9,526 bases of DNA, from contig CBFIHR010000121.1 in assembly GCA_965662365.1 (NCBI GenBank), forward strand, positions 1 through 9,526, written 5' to 3'. Source of the stretch: CAWVWD01 sp965662365 (GTDB lineage: Bacteria; Bacteroidota; Bacteroidia; Chitinophagales; Saprospiraceae). The notes under the pieces were generated by a model. It was given only the letters and a program-made list of their open reading frames with translations, was not told the origin of the DNA and did no database searches. The position numbers and the translations under genes were made by a program. This document shows positions 1 through 7,758 of the stretch, piece after piece; within the stretch, counting starts at the first letter, position 1, and each line of letters begins with the position of its first letter.

Positions 1-32
1 TGTGTAAACGCTGTTATTTATGGTTCGTGATA

Positions 33-69
33 GAAACACCGAAAACGCCGAGAACACCGAAACTCACCG
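33..69. repeat. Degenerate 9-bp tandem repeat, four units
   Basis: Four consecutive units are visible: gaaacaccg (33-41), aaaacgccg (42-50), agaacaccg (51-59) and the 10-bp aaactcaccg (60-69). The consensus is roughly ARAACACCG. The array begins just where the truncated membrane-protein fragment read from the minus strand loses recognisable coding sequence. It resembles the short decaying tandem repeats I associate with intergenic DNA in Bacteroidota; that comparison is from memory. Its function is unknown. Confidence 0.6.
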
Positions 70-225
70 AATGTTAAACGTAAGTTGAAGAAAAATCATA
101 ATAAAGGTGACGATTCCTCCTAAAATAGCTCCGATTTATAGCTGTTTTTTGAAGCTGTAGTTGTATGGTATTTGTTTGGATTTAAGTTTGGTAATTTGAA
201 ATTTATAACAGTTAGTGTGTGTCAT
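64..225 (-). pseudogene. Truncated N-terminal fragment of a membrane protein, possibly LytTR-type
   Basis: Read leftward, an ATG at 225-223 starts three bases after the TAG of the upstream gene, as in an operon. The frame gives 29 residues ending in KQIPYNYSFKKQL, then TAA (138-136). The same frame continues for 23 residues, starting with IGAILGGIVTFIMIFLQ, a clear transmembrane helix, before TGA (66-64). A basic PYNYSFKK-type segment followed directly by a helix ending in FLQ resembles, from memory, the start of membrane-bound LytTR-domain proteins of Flavobacteriia, which usually continue FLQPF. Here the sequence diverges after FLQ and runs into the 9-bp repeat. One substitution (for example TTA Leu to TAA) would explain the first stop. 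I infer a decayed gene; the LytTR assignment is tentative. The frame stays open from 63 to the window edge, so more remnant may lie outside. Confidence 0.5.
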
Positions 226-228
226 TTT

Positions 229-894
229 CTAATTCAGTGAATTTTCAATTATTTCTTTAAACTTCGGAATATCAAATTTCATATCATCAACTGGTATTTC
301 TTCAAACTCAACTGCCGTTTGAACAATGTAAGTCATAAATCCTTTTTGTTCTATTTTTAGAGGTAAACATCCAGTCTTTTTTAGAATTGCCTCCCAATGT
401 CCGTATTTATGTCCTTTATAAAACTTTGAATTCATTTTGAAGTAGTTTGAATTATACCAAAGTGTCATTTCTCCCATTTTTGATTTAACAATAATACTTT
501 TACAGTATATTCCTAAAATTGTATCAGACTTTTCTGAGTCAATAATCTCAATCAACTCATCCATATATTTTTTACTATTTAATGTTACTGCTGTATCTGA
601 CTTTTCTTGCCATGAGTACAGTAAGCCATTCTTAGGATTATACGCTTGATAGCCTTTTTCTTTCCCCGCTTGAATTTCCGAAATGTAATTACCTTTTTTG
701 TAAAAGTACTTTTGTAGCATATATCCTTTTTCACCAAGTTGGCTTTTCATTCCTTCTTTCCAAATGCTATCTGGAATCATTTCAGGATTGGGATTTAATG
801 CTTCCATTTTATAAGTAATTGAGCCTTCAAATGATTGTCCATAAGAAACGAAACTCCACAAAGTCATAAATATTAATAAAATTTGTCTTATCAT
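229..894 (-). CDS. Secreted protein of unknown function (GLPGLI/DUF4412-like)
   Basis: This 221-residue protein starts with a short basic N-terminus and a hydrophobic stretch (about residues 4-17) ending in SYGQ/S, a typical Bacteroidota signal-peptidase I site near residue 20, so the product is probably periplasmic. The mature part opens with FEGSITYKM, as expected for a beta-rich secreted domain. Residues 125-180 (TILGIYCKSIIVKSKMGEMTLWY, split here as TILGIYCKSIIV and KSKMGEMTLWY, then KKTGCLPLKIEQ) resemble the core of GLPGLI and DUF4412-type proteins: a C-K-K/S strand, a TLWY strand and a G-LPLKIE strand. No catalytic residues are evident. The only cysteines are at 131 and 176 and might pair. 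The gene lies 196 bp downstream of the helicase, probably as a separate unit, and is followed after 3 bp by a broken membrane-protein gene, suggesting a former two-gene operon. The family call is from memory. Confidence 0.8.
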   Translation of the reverse strand: MIRQILLIFMTLWSFVSYGQSFEGSITYKMEALNPNPEMIPDSIWKEGMKSQLGEKGYMLQKYFYKKGNYISEIQAGKEKGYQAYNPKNGLLYSWQEKSDTAVTLNSKKYMDELIEIIDSEKSDTILGIYCKSIIVKSKMGEMTLWYNSNYFKMNSKFYKGHKYGHWEAILKKTGCLPLKIEQKGFMTYIVQTAVEFEEIPVDDMKFDIPKFKEIIENSLN

Positions 895-1010
895 ATTATT
901 TTGTTTTAAATGATACCTAATATAAGAATAACTGCAATCCTACAGGTAGATAATTTATGCTTGATTAATTTTATACATGATTTTTTAATATTCTAATAAA
1001 ACTATTGAAA

Positions 1011-1049
1011 TCAGCGTTTTTCTGCGTTAATTTGCGTATTCAGCGTTCC
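1011..1049. repeat. Degenerate ~10-bp tandem repeat, four units
   Basis: The units are tcagcgtttt (1011-1020), tctgcgttaa (1021-1030), tttgcgtat (1031-1039) and tcagcgttcc (1040-1049), with consensus TCWGCGTTWW and a conserved GCG core. The period is close to one helical turn. The array lies between the helicase and the secreted-protein gene, just beyond the hairpin that follows the helicase stop. An open frame reads through it on the plus strand but looks like a shadow. I recognise the TCTGCGTTAA-type motif as common between genes in Bacteroidota. Confidence 0.6.
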
Positions 1050-1066
1050 AATCACAAACCACACGA

Positions 1067-1085
1067 CACCGAGTACAACTCGGTG
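1067..1085. repeat. Perfect hairpin (8-bp stem) just past the helicase stop, REP-like
   Basis: The arms caccgagt (1067-1074) and actcggtg (1078-1085) are perfectly complementary around a 3-nt loop (aca). In helicase orientation the hairpin starts 5 nt after the TAA at 1093-1091. It is GC-richer than its surroundings and no T-tract follows on the minus strand, so a classical intrinsic terminator is doubtful. A REP-like mobile palindrome or a 3'-end stabilising hairpin are alternatives. Confidence 0.55.
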
Positions 1086-1090
1086 CTACG

Positions 1091-4000
1091 TTATTCCAAC
1101 CTTACCAACTCCTTCAAATCATCATTCGTCATATCACCCAACCAGTTCTCCCCAGAAGCAACCGTCAAATTTGCCAATTCCTTTTTTGATTGAATCAATT
1201 TATTAATTTTTTCCTCAAAGGTTTTTTCGGTGATAAATCGGTGGACTTGCACATTATTTTTTTGACCAATTCGATAAGCTCGGTCAGTTGCTTGTGCTTC
1301 GACCGCAGGATTCCACCAAAGGTCGTAGTGAATGACGTTGGAAGCAGCCGTTAAGTTTAAGCCAGTTCCACCAGCTTTTAGCGAAATCAATAAGGCTTTG
1401 ACGTAAGGTTTTTCTTGAAAATCATCGACCATAAAATCTCGATTGCGACGACTTACGCCACCATGTAGGAATTTAACTTCCTCATTTAACTCTTCCTTGA
1501 TTAATTTTGTTAGTAAATCACCCATTTGACGATATTGCGTAAAGATGATAACCTTCTGATTCGCTGCAAATATTTGTTTTAATAAATCCAGTAACAATTG
1601 TGTTTTTCCAGATTCATCGGCTTTTATATCTTCTAATTTTAAAAACTGTGAAGGATGATTACAAATTTGCTTTAAGGCGGTTAAAAGTTTCAAAATCAAG
1701 CCTTTACGCTGAATGGCATCTGTTTTTTCGACTTGTGCCAACATTTCGTTGACGACATTTTGATACAAAGCTGCTTGTTTTTTGGTCAAATGACAATATC
1801 TATCCGTTTCGATTTTGTCAGGCAAATCTTGAATAATCGTTTTATCGGTTTTAACTCGTCGCAAGATAAACGGAGCGGTAATTTTGCGAAAGCGTTCTAA
1901 AGCGTGTTTATCTCTATCGAGTTCAATCGGTCGAGCGAATTTGTCTTTAAATTTCTTCAAACCATACAAATACCCTTTGTTAATAAAGTCAAAAATCGAC
2001 CAATATTCCGACAAACGATTTTCAACAGGCGTTCCTGTCATGGCAATTTTTACGTCGGCTTTGAGTTTTTTGATGGCTTTTGTTTGTCCAGTTTGTGGAT
2101 TTTTGATGTTTTGAGCTTCATCTAAAATCAATAACGACCATTTTACTTTGGACAATTCGGTGGTTTCGCTTCTCGCAATGCCGTAAGTTGTCAAAATCAC
2201 ATCATGCGATTTCAAATCCAATTTTCGGTTAGAACCGTGATAAATTTGCACGTCCAAACTCGGTGCAAATTTCTTGATTTCTTTTTCCCAATTCGTCAAT
2301 AAAGTGGTCGGTAAAACGGCTAAAGCCTTTTTCTTTTTCAGGATTCCTTCTTGCTTAAATTTTAACAAAGTCGTAATGACTTGTAGCGTTTTCCCCAAAC
2401 CCATATCGTCGGCAATCAACGAACCGAAGCCGATTTTTGAGTTTTTATACAGCCATTCGTAACCACGTTCTTGATACGGTCGAAGTGTCGCCAGAAGGTT
2501 TTCTGGTTGGCTGATTTTATCTGTTTTTAATAATTGATTGAGAATTTTTTGCGCATTTGCGTCCAATTGCACTGTTGCACCATTATATTCTTCGGCTAAA
2601 GCTGATTGCAATATTTCCTGTGAACTCACCTTTGGTGGATTTTGGATTTTATCCAAAAGTGCCTGCATTTCTTTACCATCAACTAAGACAAATTGATCTT
2701 GAATTTTGACAATTCCCGACAAGCCTTTGACCGCTTTTTCAAATTCATCTGCCGAAATGACTTTATCGCCAACGGCTACTTTCCAATTGAAATTCAATAA
2801 GTTATCCAGACTAATTCCTGAAGCTTGCCCAATATCACCCGATTCGTCATCAGCAAATATTTCCATTGAGACTTTTGGCATTGCTAATTTGCGTAAGCCT
2901 TTCGGCAATAAAATATTAATACCAAAAAGCTGAATGGCGGGTAAGATTTTTAATAAGACTTCCGTAAATTCTTGAAAACCATACAACAGCGAATAATCTT
3001 TATTACTTAATAATTTTTCAATATCAGGGAAATGCTCAATCAATAAGGCGACATCTTGCAACGCACCAACTTTGATAGATGCTAAGTCACTATTTTCAAA
3101 TAATTCTTTAATCGAAATTAAGGGTTTGGTTTCGTCTGTTTTGTTCTCGATAAATAATTCCAACTTAAAATAACCGTCCGTTTCCTCGACTTTGATTAAT
3201 GGAATGTAATCCTTTTTAGCCATAAAAAATTTGCTCAACCAAAGGTGAACCAAACGAGGAATTTCCTTTGATTCAAAGTCATCGAACGCAATATATTCTT
3301 CATAAAAAAAGAGTAATTCGACATCTTTTTCATAATATTTGCTTGAGTCCAAAAATGCTTGTGTAATAAAATGCCGCAAGAAAATACTCGTCAAAATACT
3401 GGCTTGTTCCTCTGTTTTGCACATTTTGATTTGACGTTTGCCATTTTCATGAAAATTAAAGGCAATCGTTCCTTCGGGCATCAACATCGCCAGTTGTCGT
3501 TCGATTTTTTTGACCTCTTCAGAAATTGTCGCTGGTAGCCATCGCAAGCCATAACGGTCTTTGTGCGACTTAATCACTTGTGGCAAATAAGCCGATTTTT
3601 GTAATAATTTGATCGCAAATTGATAAATCGTGAATAAGGCCATAATCGGTGGCGAATAATTCGGTAATTGACCAATCGGTGCAGCATCGAGCCATTCTAC
3701 GAGGTATTTTATTTCCTTCGTTTGGAAAATTTGCTCTTCGTCCGAGTAACAAATCATTTCCTTAAATTCCATCTCATCATTGATGATAATATTCATCTCA
3801 TCGGTACGATAAAAGAAAGGAAATTTTTCGCCAGTTTCACCTTCGCTCGGTCGGTATTTTGCATAGCGTTTGGCTACGTCAGTGTATGTTTTATACAATA
3901 TTTTCTTAAAATCGCCGGAATGATAAAATGGCGGTTTTGGAGAAATCACGGAAAACAAAGATTCTCGGCAGTCGGGAATCGTCGTATAATCAATCGCATC

Positions 4001-4615
4001 TAAAATCGCCAAGGAATCAGGCGTTTCATCCGCATATTCTACAAAATCGACCCAAACTGAATTGATAACTGCGATTTGATTTTGATGTTTTGACTCAATC
4101 GTAATATTGTTACGTTCGAGTTCTTCGAATATATTCAGCCCTTGTAGCTTGAAAATCAAAAAAGGATCTTTATCAATCTCTAACGAAGTCATATAAACAA
4201 CTGCCGCCTGATGCTTACAAGGTGTCGCCCAGTCTGGGCAGTTACATTCAAAATCTAAATCATGCCAAGATTTTGGGAAGATTCGAATGCGGTGTAATGC
4301 ACAAAAATCTGCTAATCCGGCTGGTAATTTTCGATTTAATAATTGAGATAAATAAATTGGATTGTTAATTAATTCATTGATAATCAGTTGTTTATTGTTA
4401 TCGCTTAATTTAGGTAAGGTTAATTTGATGCGATAAGGTAACGGTCGAGTGCCTTGTACCTTCGCTTGAATTACTTCATGCCTCATATAAATGTCCAAGA
4501 CTTTTCCCGTATTCGCATACGTTCGCCCACGAGGTAAACGATTGGTCAAATCAATATTTGCCAATGAATTTAAAAACTCTTTTCCCCACCAAGTATTACC
4601 GTAAGTTCTACGCAT
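1091..4615 (-). CDS. SWIM zinc-finger SNF2-family DNA helicase/translocase
   Basis: This cytoplasmic ATP-dependent DNA translocase has 1174 residues. The N-terminus (YGNTWWGKEFLNSL, then RLPRGRTYAN) is typical of SWIM-SNF2 proteins and supports the ATG at 4615. The SWIM finger is complete: C124-x-C126 and C133-x-H135. A long middle region (about 150-700) has no motif I recognise. The SNF2 core starts near 705 (LRPYQERGYEWL). Walker A is DDMGLGKT (736-743), Walker B DEAQ (832-835), motif III MTGTPVENRLSEYW (859-872). The second lobe has a FTQYRQM strand (1025-1031), SLKAGGTGLNL (1078-1088) and motif VI QATDRAYRIGQ (1108-1118). The C-terminus, around ENWLGD, matches the family's usual end. All key ATPase residues are present, so it should be active. 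Its exact role (transcription recycling like RapA, or repair) cannot be told. It looks monocistronic, with promoter-like boxes at 4639-4666, and no defence genes lie beside it. Confidence 0.93.
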   Translation of the reverse strand: MRRTYGNTWWGKEFLNSLANIDLTNRLPRGRTYANTGKVLDIYMRHEVIQAKVQGTRPLPYRIKLTLPKLSDNNKQLIINELINNPIYLSQLLNRKLPAGLADFCALHRIRIFPKSWHDLDFECNCPDWATPCKHQAAVVYMTSLEIDKDPFLIFKLQGLNIFEELERNNITIESKHQNQIAVINSVWVDFVEYADETPDSLAILDAIDYTTIPDCRESLFSVISPKPPFYHSGDFKKILYKTYTDVAKRYAKYRPSEGETGEKFPFFYRTDEMNIIINDEMEFKEMICYSDEEQIFQTKEIKYLVEWLDAAPIGQLPNYSPPIMALFTIYQFAIKLLQKSAYLPQVIKSHKDRYGLRWLPATISEEVKKIERQLAMLMPEGTIAFNFHENGKRQIKMCKTEEQASILTSIFLRHFITQAFLDSSKYYEKDVELLFFYEEYIAFDDFESKEIPRLVHLWLSKFFMAKKDYIPLIKVEETDGYFKLELFIENKTDETKPLISIKELFENSDLASIKVGALQDVALLIEHFPDIEKLLSNKDYSLLYGFQEFTEVLLKILPAIQLFGINILLPKGLRKLAMPKVSMEIFADDESGDIGQASGISLDNLLNFNWKVAVGDKVISADEFEKAVKGLSGIVKIQDQFVLVDGKEMQALLDKIQNPPKVSSQEILQSALAEEYNGATVQLDANAQKILNQLLKTDKISQPENLLATLRPYQERGYEWLYKNSKIGFGSLIADDMGLGKTLQVITTLLKFKQEGILKKKKALAVLPTTLLTNWEKEIKKFAPSLDVQIYHGSNRKLDLKSHDVILTTYGIARSETTELSKVKWSLLILDEAQNIKNPQTGQTKAIKKLKADVKIAMTGTPVENRLSEYWSIFDFINKGYLYGLKKFKDKFARPIELDRDKHALERFRKITAPFILRRVKTDKTIIQDLPDKIETDRYCHLTKKQAALYQNVVNEMLAQVEKTDAIQRKGLILKLLTALKQICNHPSQFLKLEDIKADESGKTQLLLDLLKQIFAANQKVIIFTQYRQMGDLLTKLIKEELNEEVKFLHGGVSRRNRDFMVDDFQEKPYVKALLISLKAGGTGLNLTAASNVIHYDLWWNPAVEAQATDRAYRIGQKNNVQVHRFITEKTFEEKINKLIQSKKELANLTVASGENWLGDMTNDDLKELVRLE

Positions 4616-4633
4616 TTTTAGAGTATATATTGA

Positions 4634-4666
4634 GTGTAGAAAGTTAATAATGTTTTTCTACACAAA
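4634..4666 (-). promoter_or_regulatory. Candidate helicase promoter overlapped by a 9-bp inverted repeat
   Basis: On the minus strand TTTG (4666-4663) is followed after 16 bp by TAACTTTC (4646-4639), matching TAnnTTTG except at the last base. This is close to the Bacteroidota sigma factor consensus and would start transcription about 17 nt before the ATG at 4615. The perfect inverted repeat gtgtagaaa (4634-4642) / tttctacac (4655-4663), with a 12-bp spacer, covers the -7 box and reaches the -33 box, as expected for an operator. As RNA most of it would lie upstream of the start site, so DNA binding is likelier than attenuation. Inferred from sequence only. Confidence 0.4.
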
Positions 4667-4800
4667 AAGTGTGAATTATTTTGTGTGATAAATTAAACTT
4701 GAAAGATATGTAATGATTTTGGAATAATGAAACTGAAGGAAATATTTAAGATTTTAGAAAAGTGTAATATTGTCGAATGGAATAAAAAAGCCTCATCAAA

Positions 4801-4829
4801 AGGGAATTAATTCTTTAAAAATTAATCCT
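4801..4829. repeat. Weak AT-rich inverted repeat upstream of the lipoprotein gene
   Basis: agg (4801-4803) pairs with cct (4827-4829), and attaatt (4806-4812) pairs with aattaat (4820-4826), leaving a 2-nt bulge and a 7-nt loop. It lies in the divergent gap between helicase and lipoprotein, about 38 bp before the lipoprotein ATG. It is AT-rich and may be chance. I found no convincing TTTG / TAnnTTTG pair for the lipoprotein; TAATATTG at 4765-4772 is the nearest -7-like box but lacks a partner. Confidence 0.25.
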
Positions 4830-4866
4830 ATCTTGCACAGTAATGATTAACTGAAAATTGAAAAAC

Positions 4867-5562
4867 ATGAAAAATTATTTTACGTATATTGTTTGTTTAT
4901 TCCTTGTAGGGAGTTTTATAACTTGTAATCAAGAAAATGTAGGTGAAGAAAGTCAAGTTATTGATAATCAAAAGGAAAGCCAGCAAAATACAATAACACA
5001 TCAATCACAATCTGCACCAAAAACACTAACCGATGATGTTGATAAAGCTGATGAAAAAGTAGATGTTATCGAACAAATTCGAGCAAATTATGCTGCTACA
5101 ATACAAAAGTTGGACAATGGTGAGTTACAAAAAATCACTAAGGAATTTGAATGTGATAATGACCCGGTTACAGGGGCATTAAGCCGTTATATGAACGGTG
5201 ACGAAGTAGTGTTTTTAGAATATTCTATAGGTGGTGAACACGGTTGGAGAAGCCAAAAAATTTATTTCAAAGATGGTGAACCTTACTTTGTTTTTGCAGA
5301 AGATGGAACTTGGTATTTTGGTGGCCCAGAGGGTACCGATAACACCGGCGAAAATACCGTTGATGATATCACAGAAACTCGTTATTACCTTGAAAACGGG
5401 AAAGTTATTCGTAAGTTAAGCAAAAAATACTTAATTGAGAGTTGGAAAGCAAAACCAGATGTCAGCAAAATTCCAAATCAAACCGTAACCGATGGCGTAG
5501 GAGAAGCCTATCCGGATGCTGGAGAAATTCCGAACTGGCTGAAAGGGAAAGCAGGTTGTTGA
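4867..5562 (+). CDS. Predicted lipoprotein of unknown function
   Basis: The frame opens with TTG at 4858, but ATG at 4867 is the better start. It gives 231 residues beginning MKNYFTYIV with a hydrophobic core and a lipobox-like FITC, placing the lipidated cysteine at residue 20. Residues 21-60 are a Q/N/S/E/D-rich flexible tether. The globular part (about 65-231) begins with a helix VIEQIRANYAATIQKL and contains aromatic beta-rich segments: EVVFLEYSIGG, KIYFKDGEPYFVFAEDGTW (130-148) and RYYLENGKVIRKL. These look like repeated strand-turn units of the Y-F-K-D-G kind seen in Bacteroidota surface or periplasmic proteins. Cys96 and the C-terminal Cys231 are the only mature cysteines after the lipid site. 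No enzyme motif is visible. It stands alone, divergent from the helicase and convergent with E1. Function unknown; membrane anchoring is a confident inference. Confidence 0.85.
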   Translation: MKNYFTYIVCLFLVGSFITCNQENVGEESQVIDNQKESQQNTITHQSQSAPKTLTDDVDKADEKVDVIEQIRANYAATIQKLDNGELQKITKEFECDNDPVTGALSRYMNGDEVVFLEYSIGGEHGWRSQKIYFKDGEPYFVFAEDGTWYFGGPEGTDNTGENTVDDITETRYYLENGKVIRKLSKKYLIESWKAKPDVSKIPNQTVTDGVGEAYPDAGEIPNWLKGKAGC

Positions 5563-5588
5563 TTTATCTTAGTGAACTTTCCTAACAG

Positions 5589-5627
5589 ACTTCCGTCCTC
5601 CCCAACTTGATTGAAAGTGACGGAAGT
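5589..5627. terminator. Long hairpin between convergent genes, possible bidirectional terminator
   Basis: acttccgtc (5589-5597) and gacggaagt (5619-5627) form a perfect 9-bp stem. Inside the 21-nt loop actt (5605-5608) pairs with aagt (5615-5618). It lies in the 103-bp gap between the lipoprotein stop and the E1 stop on the opposite strand, where a shared terminator is expected. Neither side has a strong T-run, so intrinsic termination efficiency is uncertain. Confidence 0.55.
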
Positions 5628-5665
5628 TTGCTTGTTCGGATAGTGAAATCTAAAAACTAAAGCAA

Positions 5666-7738
5666 TCAATACTTTAGCAGCCAATCAATTTTTGCACTTA
5701 CCTTCTCTGCATTTGGCAACATGGTTTGTTCCAAAGTCGAATTTAACGGAATTGCAGGCATATTTTCCGAACCTAAAGTCACCACAGGAGCATCTAAAAA
5801 TTGGAAACATTCTTCTTGAATGCGGCTACTCAAACTTCTTGCAAACGTGTTATCCACCGGTTCCTCTGTGATGACCAAACATTTGTTATGACGTTTGACG
5901 GTTTCAAAAACCTTTGCTGTATCTAACGGATAAAGCGTTCGCAAATCAATAATTTCAACTTGTCCATTAAAATTTTTCGCTGCATTCAATGCCCAATGAA
6001 CTCCCATTCCGTAAGTGATAACAGCTAAAGACTGACCTTTTTCGATTTGCTCCTCATCGGCTTGTAATACAGAATTGGCTTTACCAAAAGGTAAAATATA
6101 ATCGGCACTTGGCTCAATAGATTTTGCGGCTTTTGTCCCAGGAACTTTCGACCAGTACAACCCTTTATGTTCAAAAATTACCACAGGATTTGGATCGTAA
6201 TAAGCCGCTTTCATTAAGCCTTTCATGTCTGCCGCATTGCTTGGATAAGCGATTTTAATTCCTCGAATATTTGCCACCACAGATTCTACACTTGACGAGT
6301 GATAAGGGCCGCCACTTCCATAAGCTCCAATCGGAACTCGCAAAACCATACTCACAGGATATTTTCCGTTACTCAAATAACAACTCCTGCTTACTTCTGT
6401 AAATAATTGGTTTAATCCTGGCCAAATATAATCTGCAAACTGTACTTCTACAATTGGCTTTAAGCCAACAGCCGACATGCCAACGGTCGAACCAATAATA
6501 AAAGCTTCTTGAATTGGCGTATTGAAAACTCGTTCGTCTCCAAATTTTTGAGCCAAAGTCGCTGCTTCCCGAAAAACGCCTCCTAAACGGCCGCCTACAT
6601 CTTGACCGTACAACAAGGATTCTTTGTGCGTTCGCATAATTTCCTCTACCGCCAATAATGCACAATCGACCATGACTTTTTCTTCATTGCCTTTCGGCGA
6701 ACGATCGCCCTGTTCTTCGGTAATCGGAGTAGGAGCGAAGTCGTGTGTGAATAAGTCTTCGGGTTTTGGATCTTCTTCAGCTAACGCATCGTGCAAATGT
6801 TGTTCAATTTTTATTAAAGTTTCGGCTTCAATTTGCTCAATATTTTCCAACGAAATACCTCTTTCTAATAATTGATTTCTTAAAACAGGATAAGGATCAC
6901 GCAGCCGCTGCTCATCTAAATCGTCCCGATACCATTCCATGCGAACACCAGAGGTATGGTGATTCAATAAAGGAACTTTCGCATGAACCAGAAAAGGCCG
7001 ACGTTCCTCACGAATAATTTGCAACACTTCTTGTATCGTTTCATAACATTCAATAAAGTCCGAACCGTTTATCGTTCGCACTTCAATTCCATGAAAACCT
7101 TGTGCATAACCAGTAGCATCTTGCGCTCGAATTTCCGAAGCATGAGCTGAAATATCCCATTCGTTATCTTGAACCAAATACAAAATTGGCAATTGTTTTA
7201 AAGCTGCCATTTGGAAGGCTTCCGCCACTTCACCTTCGGTAATACAAGCATCACCTAACGAACACAAAACCACTGGATTTTGACCATCAAAATCCTCACT
7301 TAAACCAACCTGTTCTTTATACTGAAAACCCATCGCCGCACCAGTCGCAGGAATAGCTTGCATACCAGTTGCAGATGATTGATGTGGAATTTTGGGTTTG
7401 TCGTCGTCCTTTAGACTTGGATGTGAATAATACGTTCGACCACCAGAAAATGGATCATTTTTCTTTGCCAACACTTGCAACATCAAGTCAAACGGTCGCA
7501 TTCCGATAGACAGCAACATCGAATCGTCCCGGTAATACGGAAACGCATAATCTTGTGGTAACAACTGCAAACCTGTTGCAATCTGGATCGCTTCATGACC
7601 TCGTGAAGTCGCATGAACGTACTTTGAAACCAATTTGAAATTCGCTTCATAGACTTCAGTCATCGTTTTCGCTTCGCACATTAAGCGAAATGCTTTTAGG
7701 AGAATTTCTGTATCGATTGTTGGTTGGTAGTCAATCAT
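5666..7738 (-). CDS. 2-oxoacid dehydrogenase E1, fused alpha and beta subunits
   Basis: This thiamine-diphosphate enzyme decarboxylates a 2-oxoacid and passes the acyl group to the lipoyl arm of E2. Its 690 residues fuse two normally separate chains. Alpha part (about 1-335): YYRDD (68-72), GGRTYYSH (99-106), HQSSATGMQAIPAT (119-132), the ThDP/Mg motif from LGDA (161-164) to DNEW (191-194), a variant of the usual GDG...NN, and the loop HHTSGVRMEWYRDD (260-273). The beta part starts near 354: LYGQDVGG (376-383), RVFNTPIQE with Glu411, FADYIWPGLNQL (434-445), GSGGPYHS (474-481) and TEEP near 625. Residues 335-353 are a linker carrying a GC-rich palindrome. The HHTS-WYRDD loop and overall resemblance favour the branched-chain enzyme over pyruvate dehydrogenase, but substrate choice cannot be settled here. 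It lies 87 bp downstream of E2, co-oriented and probably co-transcribed. The start (MIDYQPTIDTEILLKAF) fits the family. Confidence 0.92.
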   Translation of the reverse strand: MIDYQPTIDTEILLKAFRLMCEAKTMTEVYEANFKLVSKYVHATSRGHEAIQIATGLQLLPQDYAFPYYRDDSMLLSIGMRPFDLMLQVLAKKNDPFSGGRTYYSHPSLKDDDKPKIPHQSSATGMQAIPATGAAMGFQYKEQVGLSEDFDGQNPVVLCSLGDACITEGEVAEAFQMAALKQLPILYLVQDNEWDISAHASEIRAQDATGYAQGFHGIEVRTINGSDFIECYETIQEVLQIIREERRPFLVHAKVPLLNHHTSGVRMEWYRDDLDEQRLRDPYPVLRNQLLERGISLENIEQIEAETLIKIEQHLHDALAEEDPKPEDLFTHDFAPTPITEEQGDRSPKGNEEKVMVDCALLAVEEIMRTHKESLLYGQDVGGRLGGVFREAATLAQKFGDERVFNTPIQEAFIIGSTVGMSAVGLKPIVEVQFADYIWPGLNQLFTEVSRSCYLSNGKYPVSMVLRVPIGAYGSGGPYHSSSVESVVANIRGIKIAYPSNAADMKGLMKAAYYDPNPVVIFEHKGLYWSKVPGTKAAKSIEPSADYILPFGKANSVLQADEEQIEKGQSLAVITYGMGVHWALNAAKNFNGQVEIIDLRTLYPLDTAKVFETVKRHNKCLVITEEPVDNTFARSLSSRIQEECFQFLDAPVVTLGSENMPAIPLNSTLEQTMLPNAEKVSAKIDWLLKY
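6696..6709. repeat. GC-rich palindrome in the E1 alpha-beta linker
   Basis: ggcga (6696-6700) and tcgcc (6705-6709) flank acga as a 5-bp stem with 4-nt loop. On the minus strand it encodes the G-D-R-S-P part of the linker EEQGDRSPKGNEE (residues 341-353). The stretch is GC-richer than its neighbours and lies in the least constrained part of the protein. It may be a small captured repeat, but the stem is short and chance is possible. Confidence 0.35.
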
Positions 7739-7758
7739 TTTATTAGGTGTTAAATATA

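Noticed and set aside
33..69. CRISPR array
   Set aside because: Units are 9-10 bp and contiguous without spacers; the same holds for the arrays at 1011-1049 and 8791-8818.
1005..1193. 62-codon plus-strand open frame across the 10-bp repeat and helicase end
   Set aside because: It reads through a tandem repeat and a hairpin and overlaps the helicase C-terminus; no coding evidence.
3668..4003. 111-codon open frame on the plus strand inside the helicase
   Set aside because: It is antisense to an intact conserved gene, has no start signal or recognisable domain, and is best explained as a shadow frame.
1091..4615. SNF2 helicase as part of a defence system such as DISARM
   Set aside because: No methylase, nuclease or other defence gene is adjacent, and the SWIM-SNF2 layout is that of common housekeeping relatives.
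4858..4866. TTG start for the lipoprotein
   Set aside because: ATG at 4867 is three codons on, gives a cleaner lipoprotein signal peptide, and TTG starts are uncommon.
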